A stretch of 64,000 bases of DNA, from positions 560,501 through 624,500 of the forward strand of contig NZ_CP054394.1 in assembly GCF_022539405.1 (NCBI RefSeq), read 5' to 3'. The stretch is from Natranaerofaba carboxydovora (lineage in GTDB: Bacteria > Bacillota > Natranaerobiia > Natranaerobiales > Natranaerofabaceae). This document shows positions 19,546 through 27,604 of the stretch, in pieces. Position 1 is the stretch's first letter, and every line of letters begins with the position of its first letter. A model generated the notes under the pieces. That model had not been told where the DNA came from. It did no database searches and saw nothing but the letters and a program-made list of their open reading frames with translations. Made by a program: the position numbers and the translations under genes.

Positions 19546-19758
19546 TCAATACTGCTAGATTGGTAGAAGATTGTAAGGATTACGGACGACACAACGATTG
19601 TTTGGCAGCTTGTTGCTATGCCACGTTGGCTGATATCTTGGCTATGTAGCCGAATGATTTTACAATACTTAGTTATTTGATGAATCTACCTGAACTAATT
19701 TACACTGCTTTGCAGCACACAACATGAATTAATTATAGGAATAATGAGGGGGGTAAAT

Positions 19759-20685
19759 ATGGCTGATGAGTCTGTAAGTGAGTTTTTAAAGGAAGAGCAT
19801 ACAGATTTATTAAAAGCTTTGGATTGTTTGTTAGAAGAAGATGTAGATGGTGTAGAGATATTAGATAAAGAGAAGTTAAAAGAAGTTTTAAATAATCAAG
19901 AACATGTAGAGATGTTAATGGACTTAATTAACTTCAAAGAAAATTTAAAGATTGTTTATGAGTGTTATTATACTGGCTTACCTAATAATAGAGGTAATTG
20001 GCCATGGGCAAATCCTTTTTATAATGAATTTAAAAGTGTATTAGATATATCAAAAGATGATGTATCTAACTTTGGAGTCATAAGTGATAAGAAGAAAAAA
20101 TTATGCGATGTAGTAGAAGAACATGGGCAGTATGTATACAATGATTTGTTAGGGTGTTATTATGCAAAAAAAGGAAAAATACATGAGAGTAATTTAATTT
20201 TAATGGATTATATAAAGTCTTTTAAAAACAAAGGGGTAATAGATGTAAAAAATGTAAAAGAGTTAACAAAGTATATATTAGACGATCATAAACTTGCATG
20301 GATAATAAATGTAGTGATTCTAGGACGTAATAATGAAAATTCTTTTGGTTGTGCTGTAGAATTTTTACACGAAAACGAAAACTTTAAAGATTATTTAAAA
20401 CAAAACGGTATTACCAAAGACCTTATATTGAATGGCTTTGTTAATATGATAAATTTTGAAGGAATTGGGTTTGTAACTGAGGGTATAAGACTTGTAGATA
20501 GAATTATGGAAGGAGAAGCAGCTGGTATAGATTATTGTAATCATAATCCAGAGGATTTAGACAAAAAGGAAGTTGAGGATTTTGTGACGATGGTGGTAGA
20601 CGTAGGTATGAATAAGTCATTAAAACCACAGTTTCTCAAAAAATTAGAGAAGTTTATAGAAAAGTATTACAGTGAATTAAATTGA
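19759..20685 (+). CDS. Hypothetical helical protein
   Basis: 308 residues; function not recognised. ATG 19759 is preferred because GAGGGGGG lies just upstream; an earlier in-frame ATG at 19744 precedes that site. The sequence is charged and predominantly helical, with no signal peptide, membrane segment or catalytic motif I can identify. A short aromatic and glycine-rich patch (LPNNRGNWPWANPFYNEF) lies around residue 75-90. It lies between copies of a 17-bp repeat and is followed by a hairpin, so it may be a separate cassette inside the Clp operon. Confidence 0.6.
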   Translation: MADESVSEFLKEEHTDLLKALDCLLEEDVDGVEILDKEKLKEVLNNQEHVEMLMDLINFKENLKIVYECYYTGLPNNRGNWPWANPFYNEFKSVLDISKDDVSNFGVISDKKKKLCDVVEEHGQYVYNDLLGCYYAKKGKIHESNLILMDYIKSFKNKGVIDVKNVKELTKYILDDHKLAWIINVVILGRNNENSFGCAVEFLHENENFKDYLKQNGITKDLILNGFVNMINFEGIGFVTEGIRLVDRIMEGEAAGIDYCNHNPEDLDKKEVEDFVTMVVDVGMNKSLKPQFLKKLEKFIEKYYSELN

Positions 20686-20756
20686 TTTAAACTTGAATTC
20701 GGCAAGTAAAAATTAAAAATCCCTTAATATCAGTCTTTAACTTCATTAAAAATTGC

Positions 20757-20789
20757 AATTAGTGAAAAAACATAATTAGTGAAAAACAT
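20757..20789 (+). repeat. 17-bp direct repeat, copies 2 and 3
   Basis: 20757-20773 is identical to the end of the clp gene (AATTAGTGAAAAAACAT) and is followed at once by a 16-bp version lacking one A (20774-20789). TGTTAGACTGG downstream also resembles the TGCTAGATTGG that follows copy 1, so the homology extends beyond 17 bp. Confidence 0.7.
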
Positions 20790-20815
20790 AATAAATAGTG
20801 TTAGACTGGTGTTTG

Positions 20816-20861
20816 CCATGCACGGCTATAGTGGTCGTGCATGGACTTAAAAAGTTTTTTT
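20816..20861 (+). terminator. Hairpin CCATGCACG...CGTGCATGG with T-run
   Basis: 9-bp arms (20816-20824 and 20836-20844), then a run of seven T after a 10-bp gap. It may end transcription after the helical protein. A closely related hairpin lies at 23289-23314, so it also belongs to a small repeat family. Confidence 0.5.
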
Positions 20862-20927
20862 GAATAAGGTAAAATTTATCAAACTTTTTTTAGTTGGTAG
20901 CAAAATTATTTAAGGAGTGTAATTTTT

Positions 20928-21515
20928 ATGAAGTGTAGTTTTGAGGAAGTATTAATTAGGCACTTAGGAGATGGAAAAAGTTTATCAGAAGTGAATGATG
21001 GTAATGTTTTCATGATAACTAATGAAACAGTAGCGGTACTAAATCAATACATAACAAATCTAAAAGGGATTGAAAAGTTTCATAAAGTAAAAACCTTAAA
21101 TTTTAGTGAAAATAAAATAGAAGATATTAACTGGTTTTATATGATGCCAGATCCGGATTTTATTGAAGAGGTTATACTTTCTTCTAATTATATAGAAAAT
21201 ATATCACCTATTAAAACTTTTACAAATATAGACGAATTAAATTTAAGCAACAATAAACTAGTTGATATAACACCCTTAAAGAACTTAAACAATTTGAAAT
21301 TACTTAATTTAAGTTATAATTCAATATCAGATATTAGTTTATTAAGTGACTTAGAAAGTTTAAGAAACCTGTCTTTAAAAAGTAATCAAATATCAGATAT
21401 TTCACCATTGAAAGAATTAAAAGGTTTATTTCGGATTGATTTAAGAGACAATCCAGTAAACAAACAAGATATTTTAGATTTAGAAGTTGAGCTGGGGACA
21501 GATATTAATTATTAA
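20928..21515 (+). CDS. Leucine-rich repeat protein
   Basis: 195 residues, starting at ATG 20928 behind AAGGAG. From about residue 60 it carries at least five ~22-residue leucine-rich repeats of the internalin/SDS22 pattern, e.g. IDELNLSNNKLVDITPLKNL and LRNLSLKSNQISDISPLKEL. There is no signal peptide or wall anchor, so it should act in the cytoplasm, probably in protein binding. In an operon headed by a Clp unfoldase it might serve as a recognition or adaptor subunit, but that is inference. Confidence 0.75.
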   Translation: MKCSFEEVLIRHLGDGKSLSEVNDGNVFMITNETVAVLNQYITNLKGIEKFHKVKTLNFSENKIEDINWFYMMPDPDFIEEVILSSNYIENISPIKTFTNIDELNLSNNKLVDITPLKNLNNLKLLNLSYNSISDISLLSDLESLRNLSLKSNQISDISPLKELKGLFRIDLRDNPVNKQDILDLEVELGTDINY

Positions 21516-21698
21516 GAGGGGTTTATTAAGATACAATTCTAAAAATGCTAAAGATCCTTCTGTAAGAAAAGATATAAATTAAGGGGGTTATGAGATTAGA
21601 ATTACTGCTGGGCTGCTTCGTATATATTTAAGGGATTAATAGGTGGTGCTATAAGTAAGTAGACAGAAAAAGCAGTGCATGAAAGAAGGTGCTCATTT

Positions 21699-22808
21699 AT
21701 GACCGAATATTATTTAATGCTTTTTGATACTCCGGTGGTAAAATTTAAAGTGATTAGAGAGTGTGTTTTTAAGCAACCTAGATTTGAAAATATTGCTATT
21801 CTTCGACAAAACTTAGTCCCCCATGATCTAAAAGACAATAACATCCAAGACTGGCTTGAATATAGAAAAGCGCCGGAAAATAGAGAGAATATCAGAAAAG
21901 TATTCCATGCATGCGGGATAAAAGATGTAACTGATTATATAGAAGTATCTAAAGGGCTAACTTTAAAGGATTCTTATTGGATAAAGCCCGTAGGAAGTAA
22001 TTTTATTTATGATGATATAAATTTATACGAGAATAACTTTAATGAATCTATAGCAGAGCTGGCCTTTAAGGGTTACCTAGAAGGCGACCCACCTAAAAGC
22101 ACATCACCGGAATTTAGCACTGACGGAGCATTGGCCAAATGTTGGCACAGGAAAAACGGTAGAATTTATTTATACAAAAAAGGAACATCCGGAGCAAAAA
22201 ATGCGGGAAATGAACCATATAGTGAATTTTATGCTTGTCAAGTGTTAGAAGCAATGGGGATTAAAGATTATGTGAAATATGACTTAAGAAAATTTAAAGG
22301 GGAGTTGGTATCTGAATGTGAGATATTCACTGATAAAGAGATAGGATATATTTCTGCAGCTGAATATGGTCTGAACTTATATCCTGGAGATCTGTTAAAG
22401 GCTTATGAAAAGATAGGGCAAAGTGATTTTTTTAGACAGATGATAATTTTTGATGGTATTGTTCTTAACAGAGACAGGCATCTTGGGAACTTTGGTTTTT
22501 TAATTGATAATGCGACTAATAAAGTCATCAAAAATGCTCCCATATTTGATAATGGTTATAGTCTATTACCTTTCATGTCGGATGACAAATACCATCAGGT
22601 AGAAAAATATCTTAACAGAATACCTCGTATAGGAGACGACTTTATAAATATTGCAAAGAAAATGTTAACAGAAAAAGAAAAACCCATGATAAAAAGATTG
22701 AAGGGTTTTAAGTTCAAAAAGCATCCTAAATATAATCTGCCTGATAAAAGGTTAGAAGTTTTAGAAGAGGTAGTCAGAGGTCAAGCAAGTAAGATATTAA
22801 AACTCTAA
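21699..22808 (+). CDS. HipA-like Ser/Thr kinase, full length
   Basis: 369 residues. ATG 21699 is chosen because GAAGGTG lies 9 bp upstream. Kinase signatures of the HipA C-terminal domain are present: LNRDRHLGNFGFLID (~254-268; HipA-type catalytic Asp and metal-binding Asn) and PIFDNGYSLL (metal-binding Asp). The N-terminal part ends in SKGLTLKDSYWIKP. Classical HipA phosphorylates GltX and is held by HipB; no HipB-like repressor is adjacent, so a toxin-antitoxin role is uncertain. Its N- and C-terminal halves match the two separate proteins at 33200-33595 and 32431-33225. Confidence 0.75.
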   Translation: MTEYYLMLFDTPVVKFKVIRECVFKQPRFENIAILRQNLVPHDLKDNNIQDWLEYRKAPENRENIRKVFHACGIKDVTDYIEVSKGLTLKDSYWIKPVGSNFIYDDINLYENNFNESIAELAFKGYLEGDPPKSTSPEFSTDGALAKCWHRKNGRIYLYKKGTSGAKNAGNEPYSEFYACQVLEAMGIKDYVKYDLRKFKGELVSECEIFTDKEIGYISAAEYGLNLYPGDLLKAYEKIGQSDFFRQMIIFDGIVLNRDRHLGNFGFLIDNATNKVIKNAPIFDNGYSLLPFMSDDKYHQVEKYLNRIPRIGDDFINIAKKMLTEKEKPMIKRLKGFKFKKHPKYNLPDKRLEVLEEVVRGQASKILKL

Positions 22809-22897
22809 CTGACCAGGAATGGATGTCAACAGCTATTAACCTGTTTCAATTGAAGAGGTTCTAACTTCCCTGAAGAAAAATTTAAAAAACACCTTGT

Positions 22898-22932
22898 TTG
22901 GAAATAAAATTTCCAAGTATAACTGATATATT
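22898..22932 (+). promoter_or_regulatory. Dyad promoter 2 (small-gene/CMP kinase operon)
   Basis: TTGGAAA (22898-22904), 5 bp, TTTCCAA (22910-22916), 7 bp, then TGATATATT as an extended -10 (22924-22932). The layout is identical to the promoters at 17152, 25881 and 33632. Confidence 0.75.
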
Positions 22933-22970
22933 ATAACTGTAAAAAGATTCTAAAGGGAGGTGGGACAAGT

Positions 22971-23111
22971 TTGAGTAAAGACTTAGCGGGTATTAACCCT
23001 ATTACCACCAATGAAGCCAGCGAGATACTCATGTATTTATCTTGTAAACCCAAACAAAAGTGGAAAATGATACCAGAGAACTTATTAAAGGTGCTAAAAG
23101 TTCGAGATTAG
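22971..23111 (+). CDS. Small hypothetical ORF (46 aa), possible frameshift partner of the next ORF
   Basis: TTG at 22971 follows a strong AAAGGGAGGTGGG site and begins MSKDLAGINPITTNEASEIL. The frame stops at 23109-23111, while a second frame overlapping it from about 23060 continues for 70 codons without a good ribosome site. Either these are two coupled small genes, or one ~95-residue gene carries a frameshift near 23045-23065. The product is unknown. Confidence 0.5.
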   Translation: MSKDLAGINPITTNEASEILMYLSCKPKQKWKMIPENLLKVLKVRD

Positions 23112-23272
23112 TAAAATCGATACAAGATTATTATGCTTCTGATAAAGGTGAAATTTGGCAGAGACTTATGAAACGGGACAATTACAAAAACATAATTGAT
23201 AAGCGAAGAATAGATGACATAGACCAATTAATCGCAAGAGCAGCGGACTATGCTGAAAGATATGGTGAATGA
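23060..23272 (+). CDS. Small hypothetical ORF (70 aa)
   Basis: An open frame of 70 codons starting at a GTG without a clear ribosome site. It is charged and helical (KSIQDYYASDKGEIWQRLM...). It overlaps the preceding 46-codon ORF in another frame and may be its frameshifted continuation. A perfect hairpin begins 17 bp after its stop. Function unknown. Confidence 0.45.
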   Translation: MENDTRELIKGAKSSRLVKSIQDYYASDKGEIWQRLMKRDNYKNIIDKRRIDDIDQLIARAADYAERYGE

Positions 23273-23288
23273 TGCTATACTAGGTTTA

Positions 23289-23314
23289 CCATGCACGGCT
23301 TTAGCCGTGCATGG
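23289..23314. repeat. Hairpin CCATGCACGGC-TTTA-GCCGTGCATGG
   Basis: Perfect 11-bp arms with a 4-nt loop, without a T-run. It shares CCATGCACGG and CGTGCATGG with the hairpin at 20816-20844. Sitting between two genes of the same direction, it could be an RNA processing or stability element, or a small mobile repeat. Confidence 0.6.
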
Positions 23315-23431
23315 TTTATCAAAAAGGGGAGATGAGAGTTTAGTAATCAAATAGAAATAGAAAAGGTCCAAAAAGAAATAATAGAAAAAGTAAAAATAAT
23401 CGAAGAGCTAAGACAGCAGGAAGAAAATATT

Positions 23432-23896
23432 ATGAGAATTGTGGTTATAGATAAAAGAGAAAACAAATTTAATAAAGAATTTATTGAAATAAAGGAAAGT
23501 GACTATCTAAATTCAGGGATTAGTGAATATGTAGAGTCTAGAGAGGCTGTAGAAGAAGTATTAAAAAAATCTGAGAAAATTATAAAAATAGTTTTTTATA
23601 GTGTATTCTTATTAACATTGATCTTTTTACCTTTTGTTGTGGTGGCTGGAGGAATTTTAACCGGGTTTCTTTATGTACTAATTGCTCTGGCTAAGTTTGT
23701 TTTTGTAGCTTTGCTAGTAGTAATTATATTTATAGTAATTTTCTATTTTCAGTTCGGAAGAAATTTATTATGTATTGAAGAAAGTGTAAAAGGTTTTTTG
23801 AATAGCTATGCCCCTGGATACGAAATAAAAAATACAGAATGGGTAGAGGTAAAGCTTGATAGGCGACAAAATGTAAAGTTGGTAATTAATGATTAG
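23432..23896 (+). CDS. Two-helix membrane protein
   Basis: 154 residues from ATG 23432. Two adjacent hydrophobic segments occupy about residues 53-75 and 82-105, flanked by charged soluble parts. Function is not recognised. The same frame is open ~85 bp further upstream (coding for IEIEKVQKEIIEKVKIIEEL) to just behind GGGGAGATGAGAG, where a TTTAGT stands in place of the TTGAGT start used by several neighbours. A mutated start or an unusual one is possible. Confidence 0.6.
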   Translation: MRIVVIDKRENKFNKEFIEIKESDYLNSGISEYVESREAVEEVLKKSEKIIKIVFYSVFLLTLIFLPFVVVAGGILTGFLYVLIALAKFVFVALLVVIIFIVIFYFQFGRNLLCIEESVKGFLNSYAPGYEIKNTEWVEVKLDRRQNVKLVIND

Positions 23897-23924
23897 TCAA
23901 AACCAATAATTCAGGAGGCAAATA

Positions 23925-24482
23925 ATGGGTAAAATAACTTTGACAGGTGATATAGGCAGTGGTAAATCAACAGTAGGGAAAAAAGTTAGCAAAATTCTTG
24001 TATTTAGATTTATCTCCGGTGGGAAGATATTTCGTGAAATAGCAGAGAGAAAAGGCCTTAGCGTATTAGAACTAAATGACTTAGTTGCAGAACAATCCAA
24101 CATAGATTACGAACTAGACGAATACCTTAAATCTTTGAATAAAGAAGATAATATTGTTGTGGATTCAAGGCTTGCCTGGTTTTTTATTAATTACTCTTTT
24201 AAGATTTACTTGGAGGTTAGTTTAGACGAGTCTGTAAGAAGGATATCTAATGATATCAGAAAAGCAGAAAAATATAAAAACAATAAAGAATTAAAAAAAG
24301 CTATTATGAACAGAAAAGGCAATGAACTAAATAGGTACAAAAAATTGTATGGTGTTGATATATACGACAAAAGTAATTATGACCTAGTTATTGACACTAC
24401 TGAAATGGATGTTGATGAAACATCTAAATTAGTAATTGATAAATACTTCGAATGGAGAAAATCAGAAAAAAAATATATGTAA
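23925..24482 (+). CDS. Cytidylate kinase-like P-loop protein
   Basis: 185 residues with a good AGGAGG site. P-loop LTGDIGSGKSTV starts at residue 5. Further segments, FISGGKIFREIAERKGLS and IVVDSRLAWFF, resemble the archaeal-type CMP kinase family (SGG.LFRE...GLS; GRLA). It should phosphorylate a nucleotide or related small molecule. It is last in the operon led by dyad promoter 2, so a role in the island's stress or defence response rather than housekeeping is plausible but unproven. Confidence 0.65.
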   Translation: MGKITLTGDIGSGKSTVGKKVSKILVFRFISGGKIFREIAERKGLSVLELNDLVAEQSNIDYELDEYLKSLNKEDNIVVDSRLAWFFINYSFKIYLEVSLDESVRRISNDIRKAEKYKNNKELKKAIMNRKGNELNRYKKLYGVDIYDKSNYDLVIDTTEMDVDETSKLVIDKYFEWRKSEKKYM

Positions 24483-24578
24483 GAAAAAGGACTGCTTCTT
24501 CGAAATAACTAACGCTAAGAGAAAACAGTCCACAATACCTTTTTGGTAGAAGGATATATATTTTTTGGCTATTGCTAC

Positions 24579-25731
24579 TTATTCGTGAGAGTTATTAACT
24601 TTACAATCCAAACCATACTTACCTGCATTTTTAATTATAATATCTCTTATCTCTTCACGTAAATCTTTTGGTTTTAATAGCTCACAGTGCTCAAAGAACT
24701 GCATCACCCAGGTTATGACACCTAGTCTGCTTACATTGCGAATAGAAAACTCAACATTATCGTTATCTACTAGCTTTATATTTTTAAAATTATGTTCTCC
24801 AAAAGTATCTACGGCATTATTTATCTTACTCCTTTTAAGGCGTATCCTTACGTCAACAATTTCGCTAGAAAACATGTTTATATACTTAAATTTATGGTCT
24901 ATCTGGTGAACATCTTGATGGTGAACTATCTCTTCATCTAGTATCTCGACTTCAGAGATTTTGTCCAGTCGAAAGTTAATAATCTTTCCTTCGTTTTCAT
25001 TTTTGCTGTGGTAGCAAACCAAGTAATAATTTCCCCCATACCACATCAAAGAATAAGGCTCTACTCTATAAGTACTCTCTCTTTTTGGAACAACTTTAAG
25101 TTGTTTATTTATTACATCATACATGTGATATCTAAAAGATATAACATTCTCTTTATCTATAGCTTTTAGTATTTTTTGAATATTATCCGGAGTTTTAACG
25201 AGATATTGTTCTAGGTCCCATTTTTCATGAGTAATATCTTTATACTCGTTTTCAGCTTGAAAATTTATGTAGTTATTAATTTTTTTAATCAGTTTTTCCT
25301 TACCATCTTTATCAAGCAAATTTGATACATAGATAACATCTTGAAAAAGACGTGACTCAGCCCTTGTGATTTCTTTTTCTTCATCTAAAGCCCAACAGTA
25401 AAAAAGCTTTGATTTTTCATTAATTGACTTGTCTGTCTTATCATGTCTTTTATCGTCAAGTTCATAATGTTCAACTTCCATATATTTATCATCTTTATTC
25501 ATATCTTTATTCAAATAAAAGATTCTTACACATGGAGGGTTACTATTAAGCAATTTTTCAATATGGTGCTGTATAGTTCTTTGTTTGGGGCCGTTTACCA
25601 GCAGGATCAAATTCGGAGATCTTATTTTGTAATCCTTCTATAGAATAAGGTTTCTCTGGGCTAGTACATTTTTTTAAGCATTCAATTACTTTATTCCCCC
25701 AGTAACCTTTCTGACGTTTGTTATTATCCAT
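24579..25731 (-). pseudogene. WYL-domain transcription regulator interrupted by a frameshift
   Basis: The long open frame (24579-25610) encodes a WYL domain: SFRYHMYD, then PYSLMWYGGNYYLVCYH, then an arginine-rich NFRLDKISEVEIL. Upstream in another frame, ATG 25731 behind GGAGGGA starts MDNNKRQKGYWGNKVIECL and continues into helix-turn-helix-like sequence (YSIEGLQNKISEFDP). Removing one base from the G4/C4 run at 25587-25590 joins the frames and gives ...RPKQRTIQHHIEKLL, completing a winged-helix. So this is a one-base insertion in a ~384-codon regulator, a slippage site, or a sequencing error. It is divergent from the helical-family operon and is the natural candidate regulator of the dyad promoters. 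Confidence 0.7.
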
Positions 25732-25771
25732 AAAATCCCTCCATGTTTTTAAAGTATTTGTCCTTTCTTAC

Positions 25772-25790
25772 ATGGAAAATTATTACCAAA
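25772..25790 (-). promoter_or_regulatory. Degenerate dyad upstream of the WYL gene
   Basis: On the minus strand this reads TTTGGTAATAATTTTCCAT, resembling the TTGGAAA-N5-TTTCCAA dyad but one base shorter and less symmetric. It could be an autoregulatory site; weak. Confidence 0.3.
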
Positions 25791-25880
25791 CATTACTGAC
25801 ATAATTTTAGCACGATCTGGTTATTAAAGGAAGTGGTGATTTTTAAATTTTTTAATAAAAAAATTAATTTTTTTTCTTGT

Positions 25881-25915
25881 TTGGAAAAAAGATTTCCAAG
25901 TAATTATGATATTTT
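25881..25915 (+). promoter_or_regulatory. Dyad promoter 3 (helical-family/AAA+ operon)
   Basis: TTGGAAA (25881-25887), 5 bp, TTTCCAA (25893-25899), 7 bp, then the extended -10 TGATATTTT (25907-25915). It lies ~150 bp from the divergent WYL regulator start. Confidence 0.75.
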
Positions 25916-25946
25916 ATAGTCAACCAGGACAAAGGAGGTAAGAATA

Positions 25947-26801
25947 ATGTCGATTTTAGATTCTATTGAGTATACCCCTGACGGGCGAAAAAAGCCGAAA
26001 ACATGGGAGCAGTTTATTATAAGAGAGATTCAAAATGACATGGAGTCGGGTGAGTTTAGAGAGGCATTCTCTACCCTAATATTTTATGTCTATTTCAAAT
26101 CAGAATTACTGGGAGTTGAAAATGACAATATTGTCGCAAGCCTAAAAGAGCTAAAAACTACTATGGAAAAGATAGCAGCTAATGGAAGAGTAATATCAGA
26201 TGCTTTAGCCAGCCAAGTGATTAAAAAGGATAAAATGACAGAAAGAACTATGAAGCGGATGAACAATTTAAACAAAATAATTGAGATAGCAGATAAGTTA
26301 GAAGATGACCTTGGAGAATTTGAGCCTCTTGATATTAGCGAACCATGTAATGGTAGTAAGGAAATAAAAGAGCATTTAGAAAATTGCAGAATGTTTTTTT
26401 ACAATTTGTGGGAGTTTTATGGATGTTTGCTTAGGGCAGGGATAGAAGTAGCTGCTTTTAATGAAAGTGTTAAAGACATTTGCTGTGAACTGGATAATTT
26501 AGAGTCAAAAATATATAGAGCGTTAGAAGATTCGAGCAGCAACAAGCTTGTTAAAGATTATGGGCTTACCCAGCTGTATCCGGCAGCACTTTTTGTCAGG
26601 CTTTGTGAGGTGGCGAAGAACGGGTTGAATGGAGTGATTAGTGACAACTGGACAGATGACCTTGAGAAAACTTATAACCAGATATTATCTATTGATATTG
26701 AGAAGGATCTGTTTTTTTCAGAACAACTGATTTGGATAATGGAAGAGAAAAACATTTTTGCGAGTGATTGTGAAGATTATGGAGAAGATGTACCGTTTTA
26801 G
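25947..26801 (+). CDS. Helical-family paralogue 1 (unknown function)
   Basis: 284 residues starting at ATG 25947 behind AAAGGAGG. Not a family I recognise. It is helical and charged, without membrane or signal segments. It shares an outline with four other proteins here: an N-terminal (K)TWEQF-type motif, a Lys/Glu-rich helix pair, and a central helix F..L.EF...LLRAGIEVAAFNE, which parallels LKQFRNGLVKAGIDTCYF in paralogue 3. First of five genes read with a SpoVK-type AAA+ ATPase. Confidence 0.65.
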   Translation: MSILDSIEYTPDGRKKPKTWEQFIIREIQNDMESGEFREAFSTLIFYVYFKSELLGVENDNIVASLKELKTTMEKIAANGRVISDALASQVIKKDKMTERTMKRMNNLNKIIEIADKLEDDLGEFEPLDISEPCNGSKEIKEHLENCRMFFYNLWEFYGCLLRAGIEVAAFNESVKDICCELDNLESKIYRALEDSSSNKLVKDYGLTQLYPAALFVRLCEVAKNGLNGVISDNWTDDLEKTYNQILSIDIEKDLFFSEQLIWIMEEKNIFASDCEDYGEDVPF

Positions 26802-26847
26802 TTGATTGCCTGCAAAGAAGATAACTTGGAGGGAGGTATATGTTGAA

Positions 26848-27564
26848 ATGTTGAAACTTAATACAAAAAATAAAATCAAAAAAAGTGATGAACATGAGCT
26901 TATTATCTTTGGAAAATTGTTCTTTTTTCTTATAAGAAATCAGTTGAAAGAGCTTGAAGATGAAAATATTAAGCTGCCTGATATAACGGGAATTAAGCCC
27001 CTGGTAGAAAGAATAGCGAAGAAAAATGCAGATAAGAAAAAAGAACTCTGCGATAGGATTAACGACCTTAACTCAAGAGAATGTAAAGAATTAACAGATG
27101 TCGTCAAAAACGAAGACAGGTACGAGGAGATCAAGCAAAGTTTTGAAGCTTATAACAATGTTGTCGAAAAAAGAGTTTTTAATAACAATGACTTTATTAA
27201 CCTAAAAAGTTTTTTCTACAATCTTGATGAGTTTATAAATGCTAGGTTTGTAATGACTGATGAATTAAAAGAAGAGTTGGCTGTTTATTATTCAAATTTG
27301 GCAGAAGATATGGACAGCATTAAACAATCTTATGAAAAGATGCTGCTTACTGAAAAAGAGTGGGAAGATCACCCGCTGTACAGTGACAAGACAACAGGCG
27401 AATACTATAAAGATACACCATTTGAAGTTCACTATGAAAAACTGTTCTTTTTAAGAAAGTTAAGACTTATGGAGAAGTTTAGCAGATGTTTTGAGTGGCT
27501 ATCAACTGAAAATGTTAGATTTTTAAAAGATAAGGAGATAAGATACTTTGAAGATTTGTTTTAA
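26848..27564 (+). CDS. Helical-family paralogue 2 (unknown function)
   Basis: About 238 residues. ATG 26848 is preferred since GGAGGGAGG ends about 12 bp upstream; the open frame extends back to 26806. It resembles paralogue 4: LNSRECKELTDVV against LTVSECEVLTKIV, and LFFLRKLRLMEKFSRCF against IICRRIQLLEKMQKII. Helical and charged, no catalytic motif seen. Tightly packed between paralogues 1 and 3. Confidence 0.6.
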   Translation: MLKLNTKNKIKKSDEHELIIFGKLFFFLIRNQLKELEDENIKLPDITGIKPLVERIAKKNADKKKELCDRINDLNSRECKELTDVVKNEDRYEEIKQSFEAYNNVVEKRVFNNNDFINLKSFFYNLDEFINARFVMTDELKEELAVYYSNLAEDMDSIKQSYEKMLLTEKEWEDHPLYSDKTTGEYYKDTPFEVHYEKLFFLRKLRLMEKFSRCFEWLSTENVRFLKDKEIRYFEDLF

Positions 27565-27604
27565 TCCTAACGAGCCCAACTTTTGGGGAGGTGGCAAAAA
27601 ATCA

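Noticed and set aside
21590-21632. 13-codon ORF after AAGGGGG upstream of the HipA-like gene
   Set aside because: Too short to support and its reading frame has no other evidence; it may be a decayed gene.
24483-24535. Terminator GGACTG...CAGTCC after the CMP-kinase-like gene
   Set aside because: The stem is only 6 bp with a loop of more than 30 nt and no T-run.
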